64,000 nt of DNA from Panorpa germanica (lineage: Eukaryota; Arthropoda; Insecta; Mecoptera; Panorpidae), in assembly GCA_963678705.1 (NCBI GenBank), contig OY783215.1:14985740-15049739 (forward strand), given 5' to 3'. Below, one piece after another: positions 35,283-48,151 of the stretch (position 1 is its first letter; every line of letters begins with the position of its first letter). Below the pieces are notes generated by a model. It was not told the origin of the DNA and ran no database searches. It saw nothing but the letters and a program-made list of their open reading frames with translations. Both the position numbers and the translations under genes were made by a program.

Positions 35283-35453
35283 ATTTTTTGGGGTAATAAC
35301 TAATTCCGCAAATTCTCCTTGACTGTCCAAAAACACTTCCACCTGGGTAGCCAGCCTTAATAAATCTAGGCAGTCCCAAAAATAGGAATTCACCATTCTG
35401 TATTTATCTAATTGCGTGGACATGATGCAAGTATGTTCGAATACAGATTTCAT
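35283..35453 (-). CDS. Orphan 5' exon of an unidentified gene
   Basis: An ATG-initiated stretch of 57 residues ends at a strong splice donor (AAAAAAT then GTAAGTATTT) in phase 0. The peptide starts MKSVFEHTCIMSTQLDKYRM and continues with a hydrophobic, folded-looking segment containing SYFWDCLDLLRLATQVEVFL. I do not recognise it. A possible acceptor (CTTTTTCAG) about 220 bp downstream leads into a frame that stops after some 20 codons, so the next exon is unsettled. It could be an alternative first exon of the Sp gene (the phases are compatible), a separate small gene, or a gene fragment. Confidence 0.4.
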
Positions 35454-36132
35454 TGTCTTCGCATAGCAAAATCACGTTTCTTATAAATTAAAACAACGAA
35501 GTTAACTGCACAAAGAAAAATTAAAATTATATGGTATATGTTATCATATTATATGTAAAAGTTAACGAAACTCAACAGAAAAACTACAAAACGTGACCTG
35601 TATTAATTACAAGAGATCTGTGTGATTACTAAGATCGAACTGAACTAATTATAATTTTAATCAACCGCAGTTGTTCAGTGGCTTGTGTTTGTTTGACCTG
35701 TTTTTAATTTTCCGGAATATTCTGACATTTGTATTAATTGTTTATAAAACAATCTTTAAGTGAACAATGCGTTGTTTTTTATTTCATTTCCAGAAAATGA
35801 ATTTGTTTATCTTTTAACTTAAAAACTTAATCCATGTTTATATTATTATAAACATTAATTACTACCTTGTTATTAAATGTATATTTGTAATTATTTATAA
35901 ATTGTGATGTCAAACACGTGTCTAGAAATTTTTGAATTTGTTAATTTAATAATATACAAGATTTCTGATTAATCAATCACTCAATGATTAATTACTGATG
36001 ACGAAGTACGAACACAGTTTGCCCTAAGAAACTGTTTTAATTTACCAACTGCATTTTGTTATATCCATTTTTCTTAGAGATAATATAATTATGTAATATA
36101 GAGTATCTTATTGTAACAACGCCATATTTGCC
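35454..36132. other. Non-coding AT-rich spacer
   Basis: This lies upstream of the orphan exon and may contain its promoter. I see no coding sequence and no defined repeat. Confidence 0.5.
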
Positions 36133-36698
36133 AATGGGCTTGTGTCCTCATTTTTTAGTGGTCGATTTTTCAATTGTTAATTGAAATTGATGTTAATTAA
36201 TGTGTATTAGTATGTCAATTTTATTAAATATCTAATATTGAGTGAAATGCATTTTAACGTCAGTTATTTGTTGAGTAGGTCAGTGCTGTGGTAATGTTCT
36301 GTAGCTGTTGGTATTCAAATAATTAAGTTAAGTCAAAGAATAATAAGTTTTTATTTTATTTAACCCTGCTAAGGAGACATAATATTTAAATGTTATTATT
36401 CCTTGAAATAGCTGTAAATAATATTTGATGTTTTGATATATAAATACATATAGCAGAGATTTATGATCTGTAAGGTTGGTAACCTTACACAAGGATTGTG
36501 ATGTCACATGCACTTGGAATGTGTACAACGTTGAATCCCTTTAATAATTAAAGAGACAAAATGACTTTTTTAATTGTTAATATCTCCTAACATATAAGTA
36601 GTTATTAAAAAATGATTGAACATTTGAGGTTCTAGTAACCCACTTTATCAATATATAGTACACTTTTATTGAAATTAAGACATAGGACACAAGCCAAT
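36133..36698 (-). mobile_element. MITE of family M1, copy C
   Basis: A copy in reverse orientation: it starts AATGGGCTTGTGTCCTCA on the plus strand and ends in TAGGACACAAGCCAATT. It is about 566 bp and lacks the segment between the TTAAATATCTAA block and the ACGTCAGTTATTTG block that the 40.6 kb copy has, so it carries an internal deletion of the part matching TATAGCAATTAAAAATTTG. No coding sequence. Confidence 0.8.
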
Positions 36699-36857
36699 TT
36701 ATTATTAAAATGTCGGCAATAAATTTTTCCGTTACAATAGAGTATTGTCGGCTTTCCCAAATAACGACGACCTTGTAAATAATTTTAACATAATTTAAAT
36801 ATTAACGCAAAATATTTGATTAAATATGCGTTAATTGTCTTTTTTAATTATTTATTA

Positions 36858-37378
36858 TATTAATTGTGTGCCATTCGGCTTTACAATCTACAGTATTAGA
36901 TTTCCTAATACATTTCATTCTTATATTCCAACTTACAACTAAACTTAAACAATTCTAGACTTTTATTACTTCCAGAAGTACTGTCTGTTTGTTCTCCTCT
37001 CTTCATTTTCCCTAATTCTCCTTCATTCTCACCGTTTTCTCATTTCTTGTCTTTTTTGTCTCCTCTTGACAAACCCTCTATTATATTTTCACTATCCTTC
37101 TTCCCTTCTGTCTTCATTCTCACTTCTCCTGCCTTTTACGTCTATCACTCTGTTTCTTTTGTCCGACCATTGAGTTGATACTAGGAAAAATATTTCTTCA
37201 TTCTCTCCACATTCACATTGTGGTTTGGAATGGCAACTAGGATTAAAATCACTTCTACTCTGCCGTTCCTTCTCTTTCCTCGCTCCTTTTCTCTATCTCC
37301 GCCATCCACCTCTACCCTTCACTGCCTCCCTTTAATAACTGCAAAATATTCTTCTCGCTTATTACCTTTTTCTGACAT
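36858..37378 (-). mobile_element. 5'-truncated non-LTR retrotransposon, 3' end, second copy
   Basis: On the minus strand this repeats the 3' UTR of the 12.3-12.85 kb copy. Shared stretches include TTAAAGGGAGGCAGTGAAGG, GTAGATTGTAAAGCCGAA and GGCACACAATTAA. The coding end has decayed beyond recognition and the middle has diverged or rearranged. The 3' terminus is at about 36,858. Confidence 0.65.
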
Positions 37379-40300
37379 GAAAACTTAATTCATTATGCGT
37401 TAATGGTTAAGTGACAATATTCAAATGTATGTATTCAAAAATGGAAATTAAAACATTTTGATTTTGTAAAATCATTTAAAAACCGGTATACTATTAAAAG
37501 GTGTCGACAATAAGTAGGGGCATAGCCCAAAGTTAACGTAACATTCACTATTTGTATGAAGGGCAGAAAAGCTCCAATCAACAATGAGCAGGTCACAGGA
37601 GCGGATTTATCGGTAGGTACACAGGAGGCGCTAAAAATGAGGTCCTAAAAATATCTTCTGCGTCTGAGGTCTCAGTGTAAGATTTGTATCACATTACAAA
37701 CGATATTTTGCGACTTCTTTTTCAGTAAGGGAGTTGGTTCGCATTAGTAAACCTTATATTGAGATGTACTATTGCGTTTAAACATATTAAGCCGGTCTTA
37801 TTAATAGGGCAACACAATTGGCGGCACTTTCTCTACTTTTAACTGAAAATGGAGTATGCAATTATTTGTTTCGATCTCTCTCTCAGGTTTGACGAACTGA
37901 GAGTGAACCACCCAGAAATTCAATGGTGACTAGATATAATTTAAAGAGTGAGACCTAAATTTAGATTAATTTGTCACTGATATTGGACATAACACACAAA
38001 ATATCACAAAGTAAACAAATCTTTTCCTAGAAAATCAAAATTAAAATTTGAAAGTTCCTTCGACGTCTGAGCGGGTTTTAAACGGCGTGCATATTTATAA
38101 AACGGCTCTGGATTAGAGAGAACACCATTTTGCTATAAGAAAACAAGTTTCTATTATCCTACTTGAACTGATAATTCAATAAATTTAGATTCTGGGCCTG
38201 GTTACATAGGAATATTGAAACTCGTGTGCATTAGCATCACACTGAATAAAGAACTAGAAATAAAGGAACTAGAAATTATCTTTTATATTAAAATCTTCCA
38301 TAGTACAAAGCAGTGACGTAACTATACCATCTGAGACCCGTGGAAAATTCATCGCTTAATGTAAAAAAAACTTGACCTTGTAGTTTCTTGTGTTTGAATC
38401 TTCTTGATAATTTACTTGTATAATTCGTACATGCTCTTGAGTTACCTAATCTAAATTAATTAAATACAAAATTAATATTTTTTATTAAATTTTGTAATAA
38501 ATGTTAGGCTCCTCCTGTGTTCACGTCGTCTTGGGCAGGGGACCCGCGGCATTATGTCCGCTCTGCCATCCTATTTTTAAGGGGAGGTAAGGTCAAATTG
38601 GTACAAAAAATCATTTTTTCGATAATAATTTTTGACGACATGATAAAATAAGATTTAAAGACTACTATGTGAAATTTTCATAAACAAATATCGAGAAATG
38701 AGGCATTGACAGCGAATCTCCGCAGACGTCACAAAAAAATGTATCATTGCGGTGTCCCTCATAACTCATCACTGGATTATTTGAAATTGAATTTGAAAAT
38801 TGATTTTTCAATTTTATACAGCACTTAGAAATCAAAATACCGACTTTTAATGAAAAAAATCAGAAATTTTAAAACACGTTAAAATTAAAAAATTTAAAAA
38901 AACTCGACAGCGTTACCTCGGCATTTATGTAAAGAAAAGAGTGTGAAAATTTGCAATAGGATCGGTGCAGTAGATTTTGAGCTACAGAGGACACTGATTC
39001 TGAAAAAGCTATGTGTGAGAAAAACGCGTTTAAAAGTTTCAAAGAAGGTCGAAAGCAGACCAAAGAGGTGAAGACTTAAAATTCTACATCTCCGACAGTT
39101 TTCCTCCAATCGATTTCAAATTTTCAAACAATAAACTTAATATGTTGTACATTAATATAAATAAATTTTAAAAAAAATGTCTTCAATTTAAATATTACCA
39201 GTCCGCAACTAAATTTCAATATATTTTTGAATTTTTTGTATGTTTTACTTGTTCTTTTCAGTTTTCAGAATCAGATTTGCATCATAGTAACGCTAACGCA
39301 CGAATCCTTTGTCCTCGCCTCGTGTTGTTTTTTGGTCTAATTCACATCATTGACATAATGATACGATAATATTCATCGAGGGGCGGACCGTCCCACCGTC
39401 CCATTCCCCACGGAACTCGCGTTATACACTCCCGTTCCCACTCCCCTGTGACAGGGAAACGCCTCTGCCACCCCTCACCCTAAGATGATAACAACCCAGG
39501 AAACAAGCACCTCCTGCACCGTGAAACTGTGAACTAGAACCGCTGTACGCGTCCGCGGCGTGGTGACTTGGAGGATCGAGGTCTGCCTGGGTCTGTAGGT
39601 CGTCTGCATTGTCTGGACCAGATGGTCTACCACCAGTTCAACGAAACACAGCAGGAGGTGAGGGGTTCCGCGTAACGAAGTAATGACAGGTTCAACTGGG
39701 AGATTTACTCACTTAAAATTTCACTTCTTTGAAGACCGGTCAATCCCAGTCCGATTTCGACGATTTTTTCTTTAAGTATTGATAATTTCATATATTAAAA
39801 CTGGAACGAGCTAAAAATTAACACTGTCATCAGAAAATTAGTAAAAACTCGAATAATTAATATTATATTACTGTCTCGTTTCATCTTATACTACGCACCC
39901 ATAAGATCTTCTCGCTTACTCATTCATAGATATTAAATTTAACATTAAAATTATATGAAAAAAAAAATTCGTATCATTTTAATGAAAAAGAAATTACAAA
40001 ACAATTTTGTTTAATTGGATAATCATGTCCTTCATAATTCTACAATTATTTTAAAACATTTTACCATTTAGGTTTTTAGCACGACAATACTAACTTAACA
40101 ATAATTTTCTTTTTTCGTGCTAACCTTATATCTAACCTAACCTTAATCTAACCTTATATTTAAATTCTAAATTTAGAATATAATATAACAATATCTAATT
40201 TAAAAAGGTAATAATTTTGTCTGGAATCGATGCACTATAACACTTCTTTGAACAAATCTTTGAAATGGTCTTCTTGTAAAGTTTTATGATTTTAATAATC

Positions 40301-40578
40301 CAAAAAGAGGTTGATGTAGAGGGTTTGATTCCTTAGAAAATATCGAAGGTAATATCGAAAGGCGATACAATGGCGAATCAGCGGATCAAGTCTCGGATTT
40401 AAGTTCAACAAGTAGTTTGACTCTAACCTGATAAAAGTTATGAAAATGATGAATTTTTTTACTAAAAAGTCAATTATTATCAAAAAAGCAAAGAGCAAGC
40501 TTCAATGCTACCTTTAGGATCGGTTGGCCCCTATGTAGAAATTGTAATGCGAGCACTTCATATTCCCTGTATACTGCC
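37379..40578. other. Intergenic region with a GC-rich patch
   Basis: No credible exon is visible. The 38,580-39,120 interval starts GGGGAGGTAAGGTCAAATTGG and reads like an old transposon-derived repeat, but no terminal repeat could be set. A markedly GC-richer block at 39,380-39,690 contains CG-rich words (GTACGCGTCCGCGGCGTGG) and an AGGAG/GTGAGG donor-like site near 39,660, so it could be an unannotated promoter or noncoding first exon. Confidence 0.4.
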
Positions 40579-41251
40579 AATGGGCTTGTGTCCTCATTTC
40601 TTAGTGGTCGATTTTTCAATTGTTAATTGAAATTGATGTTAATAAATGTGTATTGGCGTGTCTATTTTATTAAATATCTAAATATTGACGGAGATATAGC
40701 AATTAAAAATTTGAATTGTAGTTTTAGCGCTAGAAATGGTCGGCCATATTTTTGTGACGTGAAATGCATTTTAACATCAGTTATTTGTTGAGTAGGTCAG
40801 TGCTCTGGTAATGTTCTGTAGCTGTTGGTAGTCAAATAATCAAGTCAAATCAAAGAATAATAAGTTTTTATTTTATTTAACCCTGTTACGGCAGACATAA
40901 TATTGAAATTTGATTGTTCCTTGAAATAGCTGTAAATAATATTTAATATTTTGATATATAAATACATATAGCAGAGATTTATGAGCTGTAATGTTGGTAA
41001 CCTTACACAAGGATTGTGATGTCACATGTACTTGGAATGTGTAGAACGTTGAAGCCCTTTAATAATTAAAGAGACAAAATGACTTTTTTAATTGTTTTAA
41101 TTTAATCTATATTTATTGTTTTAATTTAATTTAATCTCCCAACATATAATGAGTTATTAAAAAATAATTGGACATTTGAGGTTGTAGTAACCCACTTTAT
41201 CAATATATTGTACACTTTTGTAAAAATTAAGACATAGGACACAAGCCCATT
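40579..41251 (-). mobile_element. MITE of family M1, copy D
   Basis: A reverse-oriented, full-length copy with both termini: AATGGGCTTGTGTCCTCATT on the left and TAGGACACAAGCCCATT on the right. It contains a small local expansion of TTTAATT-rich sequence near 41,090-41,150. The hairpin module is absent. No coding sequence. Confidence 0.85.
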
Positions 41252-42797
41252 TTTCGTAATGCTTTTGGAATTTTTAATTTTTATGTGTGAAAAAAAACTA
41301 ACAGATTAGAGCTAAAAAAAGGACTTTTTCCCTAAAGATTTTAAAAAATTGTTACTATTGCAAAATAAATTAAAAAAATTTATTTTGTATCGCGGGCCTA
41401 TAGGCTCGAGGCTATCTTAAGCCTATCTCGAGCCTATGCTTAATATTTTTCATATCACTTAAACTTTAAATTCGTGTAGTGTGCAAGAAGACGAATATTT
41501 ATATTGGTTTACTAAGTTTTGAATCAGTAACGGCGTTAGGGGGCGGAAGCAGTATATCTTTTAAGGTAGTTGGATCGTGGAATGACTTTTCAAAGGATTT
41601 TAATAAAACTTCATTTAATTGCTCTTTAATTAATTATAAGACATATTGACCTCAGGTCGATTAAAATTTACCACTCCATTATTGAGAAAAACGATATTAA
41701 AGTTTTGTTATTTTAACACAGGCTCTTATGGGAAATAGTAATTTCAATGTTATTTTTATCGAATAAAATAAAAACGATTCAAAGGAATTCAATAAAAATT
41801 TAATATATTATAGAAACAGTAGTTATTAATCACATAAAAAAAAATGGAAATTATTGTCCACGCCATTACAGAAATAAAATTTTGTAAACATTGAAAATAC
41901 GTGTATTTACGTGTATATATGTGAATATACGTGTAGATACTATTTACATGTAGTGAGAACAGTGAGAATACGTGAATGTATATACGTGTATACGTGTATG
42001 TATGTGTAGATACTATTTACATGTAGTGAGAACAGTGAGACTGTACTTTCACAAAAGTTTTTAACGAGACTATTTGACACTAACGTTTCAGCTATATTAT
42101 AATTTTAGGTTGCTGAGTTATACTTTTGAGCATGACTATCTCGGACCAACTACCTTAAGGCATTCATGTGCCTTAGTTTATCATCATTAATATTTGTCGT
42201 CTTTGTGCTTGTTAACTTATATAAATCTATAACTTCTGCATTTCTCGTCAATCGTCATCAAGAATACTTAATTTCAATTTACATAAATTACACAAAGAAC
42301 AAGGGCTTTGCAAAGGTCTGCCGACCGGGGCATCGCAATGGCTAAGGTCGCCCCTGTTTTAAATATAGACGTATGTATAATCTGGCGTTTTGTATTAACT
42401 ATTAAGCAATTTATCAAGAATAAATCATTTTTTCAATATGGATCACATAAATATTGAACATAGCAGTTGCAATTGAATACAAAAATATTTGCGCAGTTCC
42501 AAAACTTTGTGAGAAAATCTAAGACGATGGTAATACTCTACTTTTTTAATAGAAATCACATTAAAATCAATGTCAGTTCGATTAGTTTTCCAAGTATTTA
42601 CTTAGTTGTTAATATGTGTATTAGTAGTAGCATTCCAATCAGGCGCTTTCTTTACATAATTGTTGTGGTATCAGCTGTTAGTTAGGTGTAACTGCTTCTT
42701 TTGTATCCACTCTTTAGGAGGTGACACATTTGGTTGAAGTTAATACTACTATTTGTTAATTAGGTTACATTATTCTTGTTTAGAGCAAAGATGCAAG
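41252..42797. other. AT-rich spacer with palindrome and tandem repeat
   Basis: A 36-bp imperfect palindrome lies at 41401-41436, with arms TAGGCTCGAG and CTCGAGCCTA. A two-unit tandem repeat lies at about 41,931-42,040. I see nothing coding; the open frame at 42,467 is unsupported. Confidence 0.5.
41931..42043. repeat. Two-unit tandem repeat, 73-bp period, with ACGTGTAT-type motifs
   Basis: GTGTAGATACTATTTACATG followed by TAGTGAGAACAGTGAGA occurs at 41931 and again at 42004. The spacer between the units is made of ACGTGTA and TATATGTG variants, which continue upstream from about 41,897. This looks like a small minisatellite. Confidence 0.75.
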
Positions 42798-43423
42798 AAT
42801 GGGCTTGTCTCCTATGTCTTAATTTCTATAAAAGTGTACTATATATTGATTTGTTATATTGTATTATATTGTCCAATTATTTCTTAAAAACTCCTTATAT
42901 GTTAAGAGATATTAACAATTAAAAAAGTCATTTTTTCCCTTTAATTATTAAAGGGATTCAACGTTGTACACATTCCAAATGCATGTGACATCACAACTGC
43001 TGCCAACTTTACAGCTCATAAATCTCTGCTATATGTATTTATATACCAAAATATCAAATATTATTTACAGCTATTTCAAGGAACAATAAAATTTCAATAT
43101 TATGTCTGTCGTAACAGGGTTAAATGAAAAAAAAACTTATTATTCTTCGACTTGACTTGATTATTTCGACTACCAACAGCTACAAAACATTACCAGAACA
43201 CTGACCTTACTCAACAAATAACTGATGTTAAAATGCATTTCACGCCATACAAATATGGCCGACCTTTTCTAGCGCTAAAACTACGATTCAAACTTTTAAT
43301 TGCTATATCTCCGTCAACATTTAGATATTTAATGAAATAGACACACCAATACACATTTATTAACATCAATTTCAATCAACAATTGAAAAATCGACCACTA
43401 AAAAATGAGGACACAAGCCCATT
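42798..43423 (+). mobile_element. MITE of family M1, copy E
   Basis: A full-length copy of 626 bp with termini AATGGGCTTGTCTCCT and AGGACACAAGCCCATT. Internal order matches copies A and G, without the hairpin module. The flanks are GATGCAAG on the left and ACCTCTTT on the right; they show no target-site duplication. Confidence 0.85.
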
Positions 43424-45146
43424 ACCTCTTTAATATATTTAGTTTTTATATTTTATACATTTAAAACAGCAACATTTAGTACACTCATTGCAACACACGT
43501 TAACTATATACAAATGTTGCGGATGGTTCATCATTATATATAACCCGACCCTTCAAATAATTCCATTGAATTTACTGTTAAGAATAATGCTTTTCAAATA
43601 GTTAAAGTATAAGCAACATTTATAAATGGCTAGGACCCCGATTTACCAATTGCTCCTGTAGCAACCAAACGGCTAATGACAGCGCGCTCATTTTTTGATA
43701 AGCGTCAGTCTGTTATGTTGTGCTTACAAGCAAAAATGTTATCGAAATGAAATTCAAACCCAACAGTGTTATTGTTTTGTGTTTGGCTGGAAAATCGCAA
43801 CCAGCCACAAACCAAACGATCGTGTATAGTTAGAGTGAAAATCAAAAGACAATTTAGACCAGCGAATTGCTCTGTGGTTTGTGCCGCAGTAACTACCACA
43901 GGACACTTACCACTCGTTTTCATTGAACAGGGCGTAAAGGTAAATCAACAAATTTACTGAAGCAATTTTGAATGATACTTTGTTACCTTGGACATGTAAA
44001 CAATTCGGAAGACACTACTGGACGTTTCAACAAGACCATGCCATTAAGCCCGCGAAACACAACTTTGTTTGCCCTGTGAGAACGAATATTTTTCCTGTTC
44101 CCATTGTACCCCGCATTGGAATATTCTATTAATATTCAAATGCCAGTTAATGCATTATGACGTAAAGAAATTTAACAATTAAAATAATATTATTAATTCG
44201 TTATAATTTATAAATAAATCAGAGAACCGTGTTGTAGTTGGTCCCTATGTCAACCAGACCACGGTTGAATAAATCTATCCTTATCTAGATTTAAATCTAT
44301 ACATAGTTATGTCATTGTATTGAAATATAGTCTAATAGCTATAAATGGTAGTTGACATATCTTCCTTCAAAAATAAACTTAAGCCCATTGGTCTCCAGTA
44401 ACTTGGACTGACTTCGACCAATATTTCAGAAATCGTAGAAGATTTGAGTAGACCAAATTTCTAAATGTTAAACGTATGTCCTGGAATTGACTAAAAAACC
44501 AAAATAAATTAGTAATTATGAGTATGGTTACATTTCCTAATTAGGAAGCATTCATCATCATTTAAATGACGCAAATATAAAGATGATGAAAAAAACATTA
44601 TATCCCGCGATTTTTGTAGAAGTAATTAAAGCTTAGTAAAAAAATATCAATAGAATAGCAAACCGAATTGCCCCTGAATATAAATGAATTAAAGATTGTA
44701 CACTGTTTTCAATTGATGAAAAAAGAAAATAATACATGAATAGAACTTTAATGATTTTAAATAATTTTACTTTAACTTTTATTATACATTAAATTGTACT
44801 TGTAATTGTACATGTTTGAAATATTAGGTAGATGGCGTACAGTATGCAATAATTCATCGCCGCAAGGCGTCAGACTTTGAAACTAAAACTGTCAAATTAT
44901 TACTGTGTCTTTAAAATCGTTTAAATTAATTTTTATTTATAAATCCAGATAAAACAATACTTTTATTGCATTTTAAAATAAATAATTAATCAAAAATTTA
45001 ACTGTTTATTTTATATGACTTCAGTTTTTGCCATTATATGACACCTGTCAGTTTTTGGGGCAACTGTGTAAAATTATACCAACAAGAACAAAGAATAAAG
45101 AAGATTAATTTTGGCAGCTAAATTACTTTCTAATATATTCGTAAAA
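43424..45146. other. Upstream region of KLHL18
   Basis: AT-rich spacer. Overlapping opposite-strand open frames at 43,705-43,960 are not supported by any family match. The KLHL18 promoter and 5' UTR should lie in the last few hundred bases. Confidence 0.5.
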
Positions 45147-47648
45147 ATGGATAAATCATCAACAGAAAGTGACGAATCGCTTGTATTTCGGCAAGTTGAT
45201 TTATTTAACGATGGTTTTCCAGTCATGGAAGAAATAAGAAGACATGGCAAACTTTGTGATGTTACATTAAAGGTGGTAACAGTATTTTTTAACTATTTTC
45301 ATTTAATTATGCGAATGAATAATTTTTATTATATATAGATACTTGTTTGTAGGTCGATGAACAATCCTTTTCTGCACATCGTCTTGTTCTTGCGTCGACA
45401 ATTCCTTATTTTTATGCAATGTTTACACACAACATGGCAGAGAGCAAAAAAAGGGATATAACTATGAAAGGAATTGAGCCACAGTAAGTCTTATGGAATT
45501 ATCATCACAAAACCAATTTAGTTATTTATACTTACATATTCTTTAAGGGCGCTGGAAAGTCTTATAAATTTTGCATATAGTGGACACGTTACTATAACCA
45601 ATAAAAATGTACAAGGATTAATGGTAGGTGCTTCATTTCTACAATTGACAAAAGTCCGTGATGCTTGTGCTGATTTTCTTAAATCTAGGTAAGATTCTAC
45701 AAAATCAAGAAACAAGTTATAGAAAATAGTTGTCTTAATTAAATAGTTATGTTTTTATAGATTTAGTCCACATAATGTCCTCGGTATTCGGCATTTTGCT
45801 GATACTCTTGCTTGCACTAGCCTGGTGTGTTCTGCCTGCCGATATATCCAGCAGAACTTTCAAAAAGTATCTCAATCCGACGAATATTTTCAATTATCAG
45901 AACCTGAATTATTAGAATTAATTGCAAAAGATGATTTAAATGTAAGCAGCGAAGAACAAGTTTTTGAAGCAGTAATGAACTGGGTGCATCACAGTCCTGA
46001 AATCAGACAAAAATCTCTTCCCCATATACTTGCCAGAGTAAGGCTGCCCTTGTTATCACCGCACTATCTAGCAGATCGTGTTGCTACTGAAGAACTTGTC
46101 AGAACCTCCCATCAATGTCGGTGAGAAATAAACAATGGTATTAATTGTCTTAACAACTCACTTGAAATTTAAATTAATATTAGTTTAGTTAAGTTTATTT
46201 TAGTATAAATTTAATATATACGTTTTTATTTACAGCGACCTTCTCGATGAAGCTCGTGATTATCATCTAATGCCTGAAAGACGCGCCTTGATACAGAAAT
46301 TCAGAACAAGACCGCGTCTTTGTGATTTCGTTAGCGGCCAAATTTTTGCTGTTGGCGGATTGACTAAAAGTGGTAAAACATCAATCGATATATTAATATG
46401 ATCGTAAGGATAGATATAACATAAATAGTGATAAACTGTTGTAACAATTGTATTCTTTTAAATCATTACCCTCCATAGGCGATTCTGTTTCTACTGTTGA
46501 ATCATTTGATCCTTACGTCGGACGATGGGAACTGGGAGAAGCTATGTGCATGCTTCGATCAAGAGTTGGTGTTGCTGTAGCTCGTGGAAAGCTTTTCGCT
46601 TTCGGAGGGTTCAACGGTACTGAACGTCTTTCCACTGTGGAGGTGTATGATCCTGCTAAGAAAGCATGGCACAAAGGAAACCCCATGCAGTGCAAAAGAA
46701 GGTAATCTTTGACCAGACGTCCATTCTGTTTGTTATGTTGTGAATGCATTTAATTGTTTGTAACGTAACAATACCTGTATAGTGCTGTTGGTGTTGCTGC
46801 TTTCGGAGATTCAATATATGTTTGCGGCGGTTATGATGGGGTAACATCTCTTAACACTGTGGGTATGTTATCGTATAACTACTACTAATAAAAATATACA
46901 TTGTTTCTTGTTAAATAACTTGTTTCTTATGAAGTAATTAAATTTATAAAATTTTATACATGTATAAAACTGTTTCAATGCTTTAATTTTAAGAATGCTA
47001 CAACGCAGTTACGGATACTTGGAAAATTGTTTCTCCAATGAATAAATTCAGATCTGCAGGAGGCGTTGCTCCGTTAGGTGGATGTGTTTGGGCTCTTGGA
47101 GGTCATGATGGTCTATCTATATTTGATTCTGTGGAAAAATATGATCCTAACACTAATGTGTGGGCAAAAGTGAAAAATATGTTGACCAGGAGGTATTGAA
47201 GAAGAATGTAATTACTTATATAATATTCAAATGAATATAGAATTAAAAAGTATTTATTTTTAGATGCCGGTTGGGTGTTGCAACTCTAAATGGGAAGTTG
47301 TATGTGTGTGGAGGCTATGATGGAGGTACATTTTTAAGAACAGTCGAAGTCTATGATCCTTCTCGAGACTCTTGGTCATACGTGGCTCCTATGAACGTAA
47401 TGCGGTCTCGTGTAGCTTTAGTGGCAAATATGGGAAAATTATGGGCTATAGGAGGTAAAAATATAATTATTTCATTCAAGTTAAATGATATGTCGAAATT
47501 TACATATATTGTTTATTCAGGATATGATGGAGAAAGTAATTTATCTACAGTGGAAGTATATGATCCTCTACTGGATAGCTGGTCATTCTGCGCTCCAATG
47601 TGTGCTCATGAAGGTGGTGTAGGCGCTGCTGTGATACCTATGGCATAG
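45147..47648 (+). CDS. KLHL18: Kelch-like protein 18 (BTB-BACK-Kelch)
   Basis: Substrate adaptor for CUL3 ubiquitin ligase; the mammalian protein targets Aurora-A at mitotic entry. Ten exons: 45147-45272, 45353-45483, 45548-45688, 45761-46120, 46236-46372, 46479-46701, 46783-46862, 46994-47192, 47264-47454 and 47521-47648. They sum to 1716 nt, 571 residues, close to the human protein. A BTB domain begins near residue 33 ([20 protein letters not shown]), a BACK domain follows (about 140-250), then six Kelch repeats to the C-terminus with GG doublets and conserved Tyr/Trp (for example YVCGGYDG and EVYDP). The start is the ATG at 45147. An in-frame TTG 36 bp upstream lacks support. The protein ends just after the last Kelch blade (VIPMA). 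SSNA1 lies in tandem 0.5 kb downstream. Confidence 0.95.
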
Positions 47649-48151
47649 ATTATATTATTTCTTAGCAAATCTCGTGGTAACTGAAAAGTCCATGTTTACA
47701 ATTGTACAATTTAGTTTCCTTTTTAATTTATTTGCATTTAATTTGTATAAAAGAATTCTTGAATCTATAGATTTTATATATAGTTTATTCGAATTCCCAC
47801 AATAGGCTGCTATTTACGTTAATTTATTAGGAATATTTTTAATTTGCATTTATTTGTCATGCTTTTGATGGATTTGTAAACCTGTATACAAAATGTAATA
47901 TATTAATATATGTAGAACAAATAGAAATGAAAAATAAAAGTAAAGTATTTAAAACTATTGCATTGTTTCAAATTTTCCAAAATATATTTTCGAAATGTAA
48001 TTTAAAATTTAAATTCAATATTATTGAATATATTATAGTTGAGTGCGCCACCGTTTTCTTAGATGTCATTTTTTTTGTTTTTTTTATAAATGAAATTTTA
48101 ATTGTCAAGTGTTTAATAGAATAGTAAAAAATTAACAGTCTGCAAAATATT

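Noticed and set aside
41401..41436. Palindrome with CTCGAG arms as a regulatory site
   Set aside because: A single copy far from any gene; no evidence beyond its symmetry.
45111..45146. Upstream TTG start for KLHL18
   Set aside because: A non-ATG start is unnecessary; the ATG at 45147 gives a normal-length protein.
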